A stretch of 17,175 bases of DNA. It comes from Methanobacteriota archaeon (GTDB lineage: Archaea > Altiarchaeota > Altiarchaeia > IMC4 > QMZM01). The notes under the pieces were generated by a model. It had not been told where the DNA came from, ran no database searches, and worked only from the letters and a program-made list of their open reading frames with translations. The position numbers were made by a program, and so were the translations under genes. Location of the stretch: the NCBI GenBank assembly GCA_903930485.1, contig CAIYYO010000304.1:1-17175 (forward strand), given 5' to 3'. Below, piece by piece: positions 6,805 through 13,827 of the stretch (the stretch's first letter is position 1; every line of letters begins with the position of its first letter).

Positions 6805-7011
6805 TTAGGATATGAATATCACCATGTCGCCCCTGAGGAACATGTTCTTCACTTTCTTTTCTACGTCGTTGTCCTCGAAAGACGCATCTTCCAGCACCAG
6901 GTTTATGTGTATGTCGAATGCCTTCAGCTTTCCTTTAACCACTAACCCGTTCTTCAGTCTAACCATTACCTGGTTTTCTAATAATTCGCCTAATACATCC
7001 AATGGTTTCAT
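6805..7011 (-). CDS. lsm: Archaeal Lsm (Sm-like) RNA-binding protein
   Basis: The 68-residue protein has the two-part Sm fold. The Sm1 motif at ~18-42 includes NGLVVKGKLKAFD and H-x-N-L-V-L-E-D, where His35 and Asn37 are the usual U-binding residues. The Sm2 motif at ~57-67 includes the LRGD loop and the VIFIS strand. Archaeal Lsm proteins form rings that bind U-rich RNA and act in RNA metabolism. The start is set by a strong Shine-Dalgarno (AGGTGAG) six bases upstream. It lies next to rpl37e, the classic archaeal arrangement, and diverges from the peptidase gene. A small number of residues (MFLRGDM) differ from the usual FIRGDN. Confidence 0.94.
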   Translation of the reverse strand: MKPLDVLGELLENQVMVRLKNGLVVKGKLKAFDIHINLVLEDASFEDNDVEKKVKNMFLRGDMVIFIS

Positions 7012-7016
7012 TTAAG

Positions 7017-7023
7017 CTCACCT
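7017..7023 (-). promoter_or_regulatory. Shine-Dalgarno of lsm
   Basis: The minus strand reads AGGTGAG ending five bases before the ATG at 7011. It matches the 3' end of archaeal 16S rRNA and fixes the lsm start. Confidence 0.7.
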
Positions 7024-7060
7024 AAAAAAATATATTCAAGAATATTAATACTAAGGAGAA

Positions 7061-7070
7061 AGTATATAAA
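7061..7070 (+). promoter_or_regulatory. TATA box of the pepQ-rnp4-CRM-DUF357 operon
   Basis: AGTATATAAA is centred about 32 bases before the ATG at 7098, so the transcript would be leaderless or nearly so. This fits the lack of a clear ribosome-binding site. The 86-base spacer to lsm carries promoters in both directions. Confidence 0.6.
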
Positions 7071-7097
7071 AAACAAATAAGTGTTGGATGCGGTACG

Positions 7098-8144
7098 ATG
7101 GTCACAGCAACTGAACTAAATCAAAGGGTCGAAAAAATCAAGTCAACGATGGAATATGAGAGGATACCGGCCTTGCTGATATCGAGCCCTAAGAACGTGG
7201 AGTATTTGTCCGGAAGAGATACTGGAAGGGTGTTATTGACCGAAGAAGAGGACTTCCTCTGGACACGCGAACTCTATATGGAAGTTAACAAGGAACTTTA
7301 TTCGGAAAAAAGTTATCCCTTCGACGTCGCTGCATATCAAAAAGAAGCGGTAAAGAACAGGATAATTGAACTAAAAATAAAAGAGCTTGCCATCGAAAAC
7401 CTGCCGCATCTCGTTTATGAGAAAGCACGCAAGGACCTTAGAGTCAAATTAACAGTATCCGAGGCCGTCGACAGGCAGCGCGCAGTGAAGACCTCTTACG
7501 AGATAGAGCTACTCAGGAAGTCCGCATCGATCGCGAAAAAGGCTATGGCTAAGGCTTTTGACGTTGTCGGCGCCGGTGTTCGGGAGATCGATGCGTTGGC
7601 GGAGATCGAGTATGAGATCAGGATGCAAGGATCGGACGCTACTCCGTTCAGCGACGGCATGCTTCTTTCGTCCGGGCCGGCCAGTGCCAACATACATGCG
7701 AGAGCGTCGGGCAGGAAGATCGCTTCCGGAAGCACCGTCGTTGTCGACCTTGGGGGTCGCTACGAGAGCTATTATTCGGACATGACCCGTACCCTTGGAA
7801 TAGAAAAGGTCGGAGCATTGGAAAGAGACCTTCTCGAATTCGTTGACGACCTGCGCGCGAGGGCGATAGACATTGTGTCGACGGAGATGAAGGCAGCCGA
7901 TCTGCATGCTTTCGTCGAGGGGGAGATCGTCAAGAAGGGGTATAAATTCTTCCACGGCACCGGCCACGGCGTCGGATTAGAGATCCACGAGTTTCCTTCC
8001 ATCACGGGGGATTCTACCGACGTGCTGAAAGAGGGGATGGTCTTTACAATTGAGCCTGGAATATATGTTCCAGGGAAATTGGGCGTTCGTTTCGAAGATA
8101 TGGTGCTGCTCAAAAAAGGTAAACCCGAGGTCTTGACGGTATGA
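7098..8144 (+). CDS. pepQ: M24 family metallopeptidase (Xaa-Pro dipeptidase/aminopeptidase)
   Basis: The 348-residue cytoplasmic enzyme removes or cleaves N-terminal residues next to proline. The N-terminal creatinase-like domain (~1-130) is followed by the pita-bread catalytic domain. All five metal ligands are present: Asp217 (VVVDLGG), Asp228 (YSDMTRT), His290 (HGTGHGVG), Glu319 (TIEPGIY) and Glu333 (RFED). Length fits archaeal prolidases. Whether it is a dipeptidase (PepQ) or aminopeptidase P cannot be settled from motifs. It is the first gene of a four-gene plus-strand unit; its stop overlaps the RNase P gene start by four bases (ATGA), so the two are probably translationally coupled. 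Confidence 0.9.
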   Translation: MVTATELNQRVEKIKSTMEYERIPALLISSPKNVEYLSGRDTGRVLLTEEEDFLWTRELYMEVNKELYSEKSYPFDVAAYQKEAVKNRIIELKIKELAIENLPHLVYEKARKDLRVKLTVSEAVDRQRAVKTSYEIELLRKSASIAKKAMAKAFDVVGAGVREIDALAEIEYEIRMQGSDATPFSDGMLLSSGPASANIHARASGRKIASGSTVVVDLGGRYESYYSDMTRTLGIEKVGALERDLLEFVDDLRARAIDIVSTEMKAADLHAFVEGEIVKKGYKFFHGTGHGVGLEIHEFPSITGDSTDVLKEGMVFTIEPGIYVPGKLGVRFEDMVLLKKGKPEVLTV

Positions 8145-8500
8145 AAAGAAACGATGCCAGGAAAAAAAAGAAGGCCGATGGGAACGAGATAGCGCTTGAA
8201 AGGATAGGCCTGCTTTACGGCCTCGCTGAAAAAGAGGCTAGAGAAGGGAATCTCCCGCTGGCGGACTCGTACGTTGAAAAAACGAGGAGGATAGCACTAA
8301 AGCATAACATACGTCTTACACGGGAATACCAGACCATGTCCTGCAAGCATTGCAGGGGTTATCTGCTACCGGGAAAGACTTCTAAGACCAGGATCAACTC
8401 CAAAGATAAAAGGGTCGAGGTCTCTTGTATCCGGTGCGGTAAGAAAAATCTTTTTCCCTTTTTGAAGGAGGCGAAGGACAGAAAGCGCGCCAAGCCCTGA
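8141..8500 (+). CDS. rnp4: RNase P protein component 4 (Rpp21/Rpr2 family)
   Basis: The 119-residue protein has an N-terminal helical region (residues ~15-60, with RIGLLYGLAE and a Y-V-x-x-x-R-x-I-A-x-x-H segment) and a zinc ribbon with Cys68/Cys71 (CKHC) and Cys96/Cys99 (CIRC). This is the layout of archaeal RNase P subunit Rpp21, which works with Rpp29 in substrate recognition during tRNA 5' maturation. Both ends are lysine/arginine rich, as expected for RNA binding. Its start overlaps the peptidase stop, and a CRM protein and DUF357 protein follow, a grouping seen in other archaea. The tRNA-Val gene is less than 2 kb away. Confidence 0.93.
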   Translation: MKRNDARKKKKADGNEIALERIGLLYGLAEKEAREGNLPLADSYVEKTRRIALKHNIRLTREYQTMSCKHCRGYLLPGKTSKTRINSKDKRVEVSCIRCGKKNLFPFLKEAKDRKRAKP

Positions 8501-8527
8501 TTTATCCGTTTAATCCAATATATTTGC

Positions 8528-8764
8528 ATGGCGAAAGAAACATCCGAGGTCTATGTCATCCAGATCGGGAAGAACGGAGTCACAGATCAGATTCTTTCCG
8601 AGATAAGGAAACAATTGCGTAAGAAAAAGGCTCTCAAGGTCAGGATCCTGAAGTCCGCGCTAGGCGAGACGGATAAGTACGGGATAGCTGAAGAAGTCTC
8701 ATCCAAAAGCGGCGGCATCCTCGTCGACGTCAGGGGCAATACCTTCACTTTGAAGAGAAAATGA
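8528..8764 (+). CDS. CRM/YhbY-domain RNA-binding protein
   Basis: The 78-residue protein is a single CRM domain. It has a GKNGVT loop at 14-19 (the family GxxG), the ALKVRILKSAL strand region at ~35-45, and the closing strand GNTFTLKRK. CRM domains (bacterial YhbY, plant CRS1) bind RNA and are linked to large-subunit ribosome maturation; archaea carry stand-alone versions. It follows RNase P component 4 after 27 bases and overlaps the DUF357 start by four bases. No Shine-Dalgarno is obvious. The spacer contains a short AT-rich AATATATT that is not convincing as a promoter. Confidence 0.88.
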   Translation: MAKETSEVYVIQIGKNGVTDQILSEIRKQLRKKKALKVRILKSALGETDKYGIAEEVSSKSGGILVDVRGNTFTLKRK

Positions 8765-9033
8765 CGGCCGGCGAGGTCGTGGATTACAAGGCCAAGGTCG
8801 AGAAATATCTGGAGAAGGCGAGGCCGAGGTTCGAAGGTCTTGAGACGTGCCTGCCGGAAAGCGTCGATCTAAAAAAGGCCTGTCGCGAATTTCTTGAGAT
8901 GTCTCAGACGTATTACAGCGACGCAAAGCACTTCTGCGAGAAAGGCGATTACGCGAATGCGCTCGCTGCGCTTGAATACGCAGAGGGATGGCTCGACGCC
9001 GGAACGGCTCTGGGAATATTCAAAAAGAAATGA
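8761..9033 (+). CDS. DUF357 family protein
   Basis: The 90-residue, mostly helical protein carries the family's conserved C-terminal half: YYSDAKHF at 51-58, KGDYANALAALEYAEGWLDA at 61-80, then GTALGIF. DUF357 is a small archaeal family of unknown function with a helical-hairpin character reminiscent of HEPN/TPR-like bundles. The gene overlaps the CRM gene by an ATGA, and linkage to RNase P component 4 and CRM suggests an RNA-related role; this is inference. A degraded copy of its 3' half lies directly downstream. Confidence 0.85.
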   Translation: MTAGEVVDYKAKVEKYLEKARPRFEGLETCLPESVDLKKACREFLEMSQTYYSDAKHFCEKGDYANALAALEYAEGWLDAGTALGIFKKK

Positions 9034-9038
9034 TTTGA

Positions 9039-9191
9039 TTTTTTCCTAATAGTCGCTATTTCTTTTGGGGATGAAAGCACTTTGTCCCCACAGGGACATG
9101 CCTGAAGGCATTTTTGAGAAAAGAAAAGGGTTTTCAGGGCAGGCTGGATGCCGGAACGGCCCTTGGGATATTCGGAAAGAAAAAATATTAA
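9039..9191 (+). pseudogene. Degenerate copy of the DUF357 3' half
   Basis: Downstream of the DUF357 stop the sequence recapitulates its C-terminus. Bases 9144-9173 read LDAGTALGIF, identical to residues 78-87 of the intact protein, with several synonymous base changes, and end GKKKY-stop at 9191. In the same frame KHF (9075-9083) matches Lys-His-Phe at 56-58 and YF (9057-9062) matches Tyr-Tyr at 51-52. The offsets to the intact copy are 146, 149 and 152 bases, so spacing is kept apart from in-frame three-base indels. A TGA at 9072 interrupts the frame and no start is visible. It is a tandem remnant or the leftover of a second DUF357 gene. The LDAGTALGIF match is certain; the upstream extent is probable. 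Confidence 0.72.
9066..9115 (+). terminator. Tandem hairpins with T run after DUF357
   Basis: The stem ATGCC/GGCAT (9098-9102 with 9107-9111, loop TGAA) is followed by four or more T, an intrinsic-terminator shape for the plus-strand operon. Just upstream, TGGGGA (9066-9071) can pair with TCCCCA (9085-9090), while TGTCCC (9083-9088) can instead pair with GGGACA (9093-9098), loop CACA. The two upstream stems exclude each other. The region coincides with the DUF357 remnant. Confidence 0.5.
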
Positions 9192-10160
9192 TCAAATGAA
9201 GGGCGCATCTATTTTCTCCAGTATCTTCTTTATCACGTCGTCGGGAGTGACTCTCATCTCAAGGAATTCAGGGTTCAGGATTATCCTGTGGCGCAGTATG
9301 GGGTAGGCGAGTTTTTTTATGTCCGCAGCCGTCACGTTTTCCCGCCCTTCGAGGAATGCCTTGGCTTTTGCGGCCTTCATGAAAGCTATCGACGCCCTCG
9401 GGCTTGCGCCCGTCTGTATCTCTTTTCTTTTCCGGGTCTCGTCGACTATCCTGACGGCGTATTCTATTATCGAGTCGTTCATCTGCGAGCTCTCGAATGC
9501 TTCCTTACGCATGATCAATATCTCGGCCGGCGTAAGCACCTTGCTGACCCGTTCCTCCTTGTATTTCGATTTGACGATGGCGGTCTCCTGCTCCTTGGAG
9601 AGGTACATCATCATGACCTTGAACAGGAATCTGTCCTTCTGGGCTTCGGGGAGCGGGTAGACTCCTTGCTGTTCCAGCGGGTTTTCGGTCGCAAGCACTA
9701 TGAACGGTTTAGGCAGGTCGTAGGTCGTGCCGGCTACCGTGACCCTTTTTTCTTCCATTACCTCCAGGAGCGCGGACTGCGACTTAGGCGGCGCCCTGTT
9801 TATCTCGTCCATCAGGAGGATGTTGGTGAAGACCGGTCCCCTGACGAAGACGTTCTTCTTCTGCTCCTCGTCGTACGTCATCTTGCCGGTTATGTCCGAG
9901 GAGGTCAGGTCCGCCGTGCCCTGTATCCTTTTGAATTCCATGTCAAGGGCCTCGGATATGGTCTTGGTGAGCATGGTCTTGCCCATTCCCGGAACGCTTT
10001 CAAGAAGTACGTGTCCGTCGCACAGGAAGCCGATGAGGACGCACTCTATTATCTCGTCGTATCCGACGATCCTTTTCCTTATCTCGTCGTAAAGCCTCGA
10101 TATCTGCTGATATACGTCCTTGTCTTTCTTAACCGTTGCCGGGGCCGCTGTTTCGCTCAT
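9192..10160 (-). CDS. moxR: MoxR family AAA+ ATPase
   Basis: The 322-residue AAA+ protein shows Walker A SVPGMGKT (residues 55-62), Walker B ILLMDE (114-119), sensor-1 LATEN (156-160), and the MoxR hallmark P-L-P-E-A-Q-K-D-R-F (169-178) with the arginine finger. MoxR ATPases are chaperone-like and help assemble or load cofactors into partner complexes, usually with VWA and DUF58 proteins encoded alongside. Neither is in the window. Instead the gene sits 7 bases after a TPR/beta-domain gene at the end of the mevalonate array, suggesting that protein as its partner (inference). No Shine-Dalgarno at the usual distance is obvious. Family assignment is certain, target unknown. Confidence 0.95.
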   Translation of the reverse strand: MSETAAPATVKKDKDVYQQISRLYDEIRKRIVGYDEIIECVLIGFLCDGHVLLESVPGMGKTMLTKTISEALDMEFKRIQGTADLTSSDITGKMTYDEEQKKNVFVRGPVFTNILLMDEINRAPPKSQSALLEVMEEKRVTVAGTTYDLPKPFIVLATENPLEQQGVYPLPEAQKDRFLFKVMMMYLSKEQETAIVKSKYKEERVSKVLTPAEILIMRKEAFESSQMNDSIIEYAVRIVDETRKRKEIQTGASPRASIAFMKAAKAKAFLEGRENVTAADIKKLAYPILRHRIILNPEFLEMRVTPDDVIKKILEKIDAPFI

Positions 10161-10167
10161 TTTTGTT

Positions 10168-12507
10168 TTACTGTCTTCCGCCTTTCAGGCCCAGATATTT
10201 GTCGGATTTTATTTCTATTGTGACTTCGTTCGAGGCCTTCATGTATCTATTCCCGTCTTTGTCCTTATATAATGTCTCGATAGGGGAGAAAGTATATTTG
10301 CCGAGGAGGTCGGCCGATATTTCGAAGTCGATGTCCCTTGATTCGCCCGGGCTTATCTCGCTTATCTCATCCATCTCTCCGACGAAGTTGAAAGATGCTG
10401 GGAAGTTGGGCATGAAATACACCCCGGTTATCTTGAATTTGCTGTTATTGATTATCTTGGCGTGCATCTTGAATTTCCCGAGATTTAATGCATCGCCAGG
10501 GGGGTCTACGTAGAGCTCTACTTCGGGCTTGACGTCTATCTTCTGCAGAAGCTCTTTAGCGCGTTCCTTGTTGTGTTCCAGGAATTCCACGTACTCTTTC
10601 GGCCATTTGCCTTTGGTGATCGCCGTGTCCAGTTTTGCGGAGGCGTCGGAGAGCTGCGTGTTGGCCTTCTGGTATTCGCCGATCTTGAGCATGAGGTCGG
10701 CGTCTATTATCCCCCTCAGGGCCTCGCATACTGCGACTTCCTCGTCGTTTTTGTTCTCGCCGAAATAGGCGAGCGCGTCTTCTATGTATTTCCTCGCATG
10801 CGGGGTGTCTTCGAGCTCGAGATAGCATTCTGCGATGTTCTTGTTCGCCTTTCCGACGTTCATGGTTTCGTCCGCTACCTTCATGTACGGGGCTATTTCC
10901 AGGAACGCCAGGTAGTTGTGGACTGATTTCTGGTAGGCGTCCTTCATGTCTCCCATCTTTTTAAGCTTCCGGTATGAGTCGGCCGCCCGCCTGTATCCGT
11001 CGGCCGCGAAGAACGGCTTACTCATCTTTAGCTGGCTTTCGGCGTACGATTTGTAGTTCGCGGCAGCGTTCAGGTAGTCTTTCGCGAATATGTAGCAGGT
11101 AGCAGCCTTGTAGTTCTCCATTGCCGTCATGTATCTTGAGGCGGCTTCGAGATAGCATTTGATCGAGTTGTCGTAGTCTCTTTCGTAGTCCATCAACGCT
11201 ACCTTGACGTAGACATCGGCGCTTGTCTTGTCGTCGCTCAGCCGGTCGTAGCATTTCGTCGCCTCCAGGTATTCTTTGACGGCTCCTGCATGGTCGCCCG
11301 CAGCAGTCTTCTTCTCGGCAAGAGCTAGGAACATCTGCGCGGATTTGCGGTATCCTTCGACCGATTCGGCCTGTTTGGCGGTCGAGCCGTATTCCGCGTA
11401 TTGGAAGTACATGTTGGCCGCGTTTTCGACGTCGTCGTATTTCTCGTAGCATTTCGCCGCCTCCAGGGATGACTGGGCTGCTTCGGCGTATTTCTTCATC
11501 TCCGCCCTCATCTGGGTGGACCTGTTGTAGAATTCTATGGCCTTGGGATAGTTCTCAAGCTTTGCGTAGCATCTCGCCGTGTTGTCGTATCCGTAGGTCG
11601 CGGCCAGGTCGTCGTTTCCTTTGTTCAGCTCCGCGGACCGCAGGTGGTAGAAGACGGCGTTCTCGTAGTCTCCCAGCCGTTCATAGCTCGTCGCTATCCC
11701 GATGTATCTCTGCGCGACCTCTACGTAGTGCTCCACCGTCGAGCTGAGCTCCGCAGACTTTATGTAGAATGTTATCGCCTCACGGGGTTCGCCCATCTTG
11801 TCGTAGCATTCCGCGACCTTGGTGTAGCTTGCGATGGCGCCGTATATGTCTTTTACCTCCAGATTAATCTCTGCGGCCTTGAGGTATGCCTTGGACGCGT
11901 TCTCGTATTCTCCGCCCTTTAGGTAGAACTCGGCGGCTTTTATGAATGAGGGGCAGGCCATAAGCTTTTTATTGAGACGGTAGTGCATGAATGCGGCATC
12001 CATATATGCTCCTGCGGCCTTGCTGTAGCTCTCGACTTCGGAAAAATCTGTAGCGGCTCGCTCATAGTATCTGTAGGCCTCTTCATACTTCTCAAGATCG
12101 ATGTACATCTCCGCGGCTTTTATGTAGTTTCCGCCGGCGTTCTCCATGTCTCTCGCCTTCCCGCCGGCGGACGTGTGGGTGACGTTTTCGTAGCATTCCG
12201 CTATTTTTAGGTAGAACCTGACGAGCCCCAAGTAGTCCAGATATGTCATCGAAGGCTGGCTTTTTATGGACTCCAGCTTTGATTCTACGAACTGTAGGTA
12301 GGACTCGAGGGCTTTTTTATAGTCTCCTTTGGCTTCGTGATTCCTTGCCTTCTTAAGCCATTCGCCGATCTCCAGCTGTCCATGGGTCTTCTCAAGCCAA
12401 TCGTCTAAGGCCTTCTCCTCATGGTCCATGACCGCCTTCAGGCCTTTTTCCCCCGCATCGGGTTTGGCAGTAAGAAGGTCCTTCAAAGACTTGCCTTTCT
12501 CATCCAT
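10168..12507 (-). CDS. Large TPR (SNAP-like) protein with C-terminal beta-sandwich domain
   Basis: The 779-residue protein has an N-terminal acidic/basic segment (1-45). A long array of ~35-40-residue helical hairpins follows (~45-655), with the TPR-like alternation of A-x-x-Y, A-A-E-x-Y and Y-x-x-A; repeated Y-x-K-A-A-E-x-Y phrases recall alpha-SNAP-type TPRs. A C-terminal ~115-residue beta domain (from ~661, PEVELYVDPP onward) contains alternating strands and an ISPGES turn like CARDB/Ig-type domains. No signal peptide or membrane segment is visible, so it should be cytoplasmic, although such beta domains are often extracellular. It probably scaffolds other proteins. It lies 42 bases after the coiled-coil gene and 7 bases before moxR. 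I do not recognise a named family for the whole protein. Confidence 0.82.
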   Translation of the reverse strand: MDEKGKSLKDLLTAKPDAGEKGLKAVMDHEEKALDDWLEKTHGQLEIGEWLKKARNHEAKGDYKKALESYLQFVESKLESIKSQPSMTYLDYLGLVRFYLKIAECYENVTHTSAGGKARDMENAGGNYIKAAEMYIDLEKYEEAYRYYERAATDFSEVESYSKAAGAYMDAAFMHYRLNKKLMACPSFIKAAEFYLKGGEYENASKAYLKAAEINLEVKDIYGAIASYTKVAECYDKMGEPREAITFYIKSAELSSTVEHYVEVAQRYIGIATSYERLGDYENAVFYHLRSAELNKGNDDLAATYGYDNTARCYAKLENYPKAIEFYNRSTQMRAEMKKYAEAAQSSLEAAKCYEKYDDVENAANMYFQYAEYGSTAKQAESVEGYRKSAQMFLALAEKKTAAGDHAGAVKEYLEATKCYDRLSDDKTSADVYVKVALMDYERDYDNSIKCYLEAASRYMTAMENYKAATCYIFAKDYLNAAANYKSYAESQLKMSKPFFAADGYRRAADSYRKLKKMGDMKDAYQKSVHNYLAFLEIAPYMKVADETMNVGKANKNIAECYLELEDTPHARKYIEDALAYFGENKNDEEVAVCEALRGIIDADLMLKIGEYQKANTQLSDASAKLDTAITKGKWPKEYVEFLEHNKERAKELLQKIDVKPEVELYVDPPGDALNLGKFKMHAKIINNSKFKITGVYFMPNFPASFNFVGEMDEISEISPGESRDIDFEISADLLGKYTFSPIETLYKDKDGNRYMKASNEVTIEIKSDKYLGLKGGRQ

Positions 12508-12549
12508 AGAAAACCCATTAATACATTAACCGAATCAGGTAAATAAGCT

Positions 12550-13827
12550 TTAAAGACCCGGGACATCCAAAACGACGGCACGCCCTTCCAACCGGGTCAG
12601 CCCCTCTTCCAGCAATGCCTTTGATTTAACTATCTCAATATTTGTCTCATCCAGCCTTTTCTTTACCCTTTCCAGATCAGTCCTTGCCGAATGCAGTTCG
12701 CGGCCGGACCTTTCGATATCTTTCTCAAGCTCCTTTTTTTCGGAAAGGAAAGTCGACGATTCGAGTTCTTCGGATGCCTTCTGTTCTTCATCCCTGAGGC
12801 GTAGGGCTTCGGTTCTGGCTCTCAGTAATTGTTCGCCCACTATCTCGCCGGTCTTCTCGAGCGCCTTGACGCGGTCTGCCTCCTTTATCCCGTCCTGTGG
12901 TTTTTCGAGGGCTGCCTTAGCTGATTCAAAAATTTTTCTGGTCTCTCCGGGGGATTTGGCTAGATAGGTGTCTACCGGTTTCTCGATGAATTCTTCCAGT
13001 TCCTTCAAAGGAACCGCGGGACCGCCCACTCCGGGATGTTTCACAAGAATTCGAAGAGGTTTGCGCATCTGTGCGAAAACGTTGTATATTTCGTTCTCGG
13101 CCGATTCTCTGTTATTCTTGACGGACTCCAAGCGGCTCTTTCTCTTTTGAAATGAACGGAAAACATCCGATCCATCGAGAGACCGATAGCTTGCTTCAAG
13201 GCTATTTTTTTCCGAGGACAGTTTTTCTAACTGGACGGCCAGAAGCCGCTCCTCAGATTCCGCCAGCCCGAGGGATGACAGTTTTTTGCTTAATGAATCA
13301 GCCTCTTCCCCCATTCCCTTAAAGCTGTCGGCGTCTATCAGCTCCTCTAACGCCTTCTTTGCGTCCAGCAGTTTCCGGGAATCCTTCCTTATTTTTTCGA
13401 GTTTTTCCCCGTATGCCAGGTGAAGGTATCTGCCCGGACCGATTATGACTTTGGGCAGGTCGGCGAGGAAAACGTCCAGGTTTCTCACAAATACTTCCAC
13501 GTCGTTGCCTTGTGGTTTTCCGACCGAACCTGTCAGATCCAGCATGGATTTGACGAATTGCGGCTTGGAAGTCGCCACGACCTTGACGACCCTTTCGTTG
13601 ACCATCTCCGACGCATCCTCTGATTCTATCTCCAGGGTTATTTCTTTGAGTCCTGCGACGAGGTTCAGGGCTTCGTCTATCAGGGGCTTGGACTTCCGGT
13701 AGGTCTCCTTATCCCTTTGTTCCTTTTTTTCCTTGAGGAAGCGCGGTAGGTCTGAAAGGTGAATGACTGCTTTTTTATCCGCCGATCCCCGGCGCCTGAA
13801 GAACTTGTTCAGAAATTTGACCATCAT
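12550..13827 (-). CDS. Uncharacterised coiled-coil protein
   Basis: The 425-residue protein has no recognised family. The first 12 residues (MMVKFLNKFFRR) form a short basic amphipathic stretch that could touch membrane. Residues ~45-140 look globular, with helix and strand (VNERVVKVVATSKPQFVKSM and a VIIGPGRYLHLAYG segment). Two Lys/Glu-rich coiled-coil regions follow (~140-260 and ~345-415), separated by a Pro/Gly-containing linker (KHPGVGGPAVPLKELEEF). No catalytic motif or membrane helix is evident. Its ATG overlaps the IPP isomerase stop by four bases, so it is translationally coupled to mevalonate-pathway genes; a second Met directly follows the first and could be the actual start. A structural or membrane-associated role is possible but is inference. 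Confidence 0.72.
   Translation of the reverse strand: MMVKFLNKFFRRRGSADKKAVIHLSDLPRFLKEKKEQRDKETYRKSKPLIDEALNLVAGLKEITLEIESEDASEMVNERVVKVVATSKPQFVKSMLDLTGSVGKPQGNDVEVFVRNLDVFLADLPKVIIGPGRYLHLAYGEKLEKIRKDSRKLLDAKKALEELIDADSFKGMGEEADSLSKKLSSLGLAESEERLLAVQLEKLSSEKNSLEASYRSLDGSDVFRSFQKRKSRLESVKNNRESAENEIYNVFAQMRKPLRILVKHPGVGGPAVPLKELEEFIEKPVDTYLAKSPGETRKIFESAKAALEKPQDGIKEADRVKALEKTGEIVGEQLLRARTEALRLRDEEQKASEELESSTFLSEKKELEKDIERSGRELHSARTDLERVKKRLDETNIEIVKSKALLEEGLTRLEGRAVVLDVPGL

Noticed and set aside
9288..10223. A 311-codon open frame on the plus strand opposite moxR
   Set aside because: It is the antisense shadow of a clear AAA+ gene with intact Walker motifs; the protein has no recognisable domain and unusual composition.
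12518..12529. TTAAT-AC-ATTAA inverted repeat before the TPR gene
   Set aside because: It is short and AT-only, expected by chance in an AT-rich spacer, with no second copy seen.
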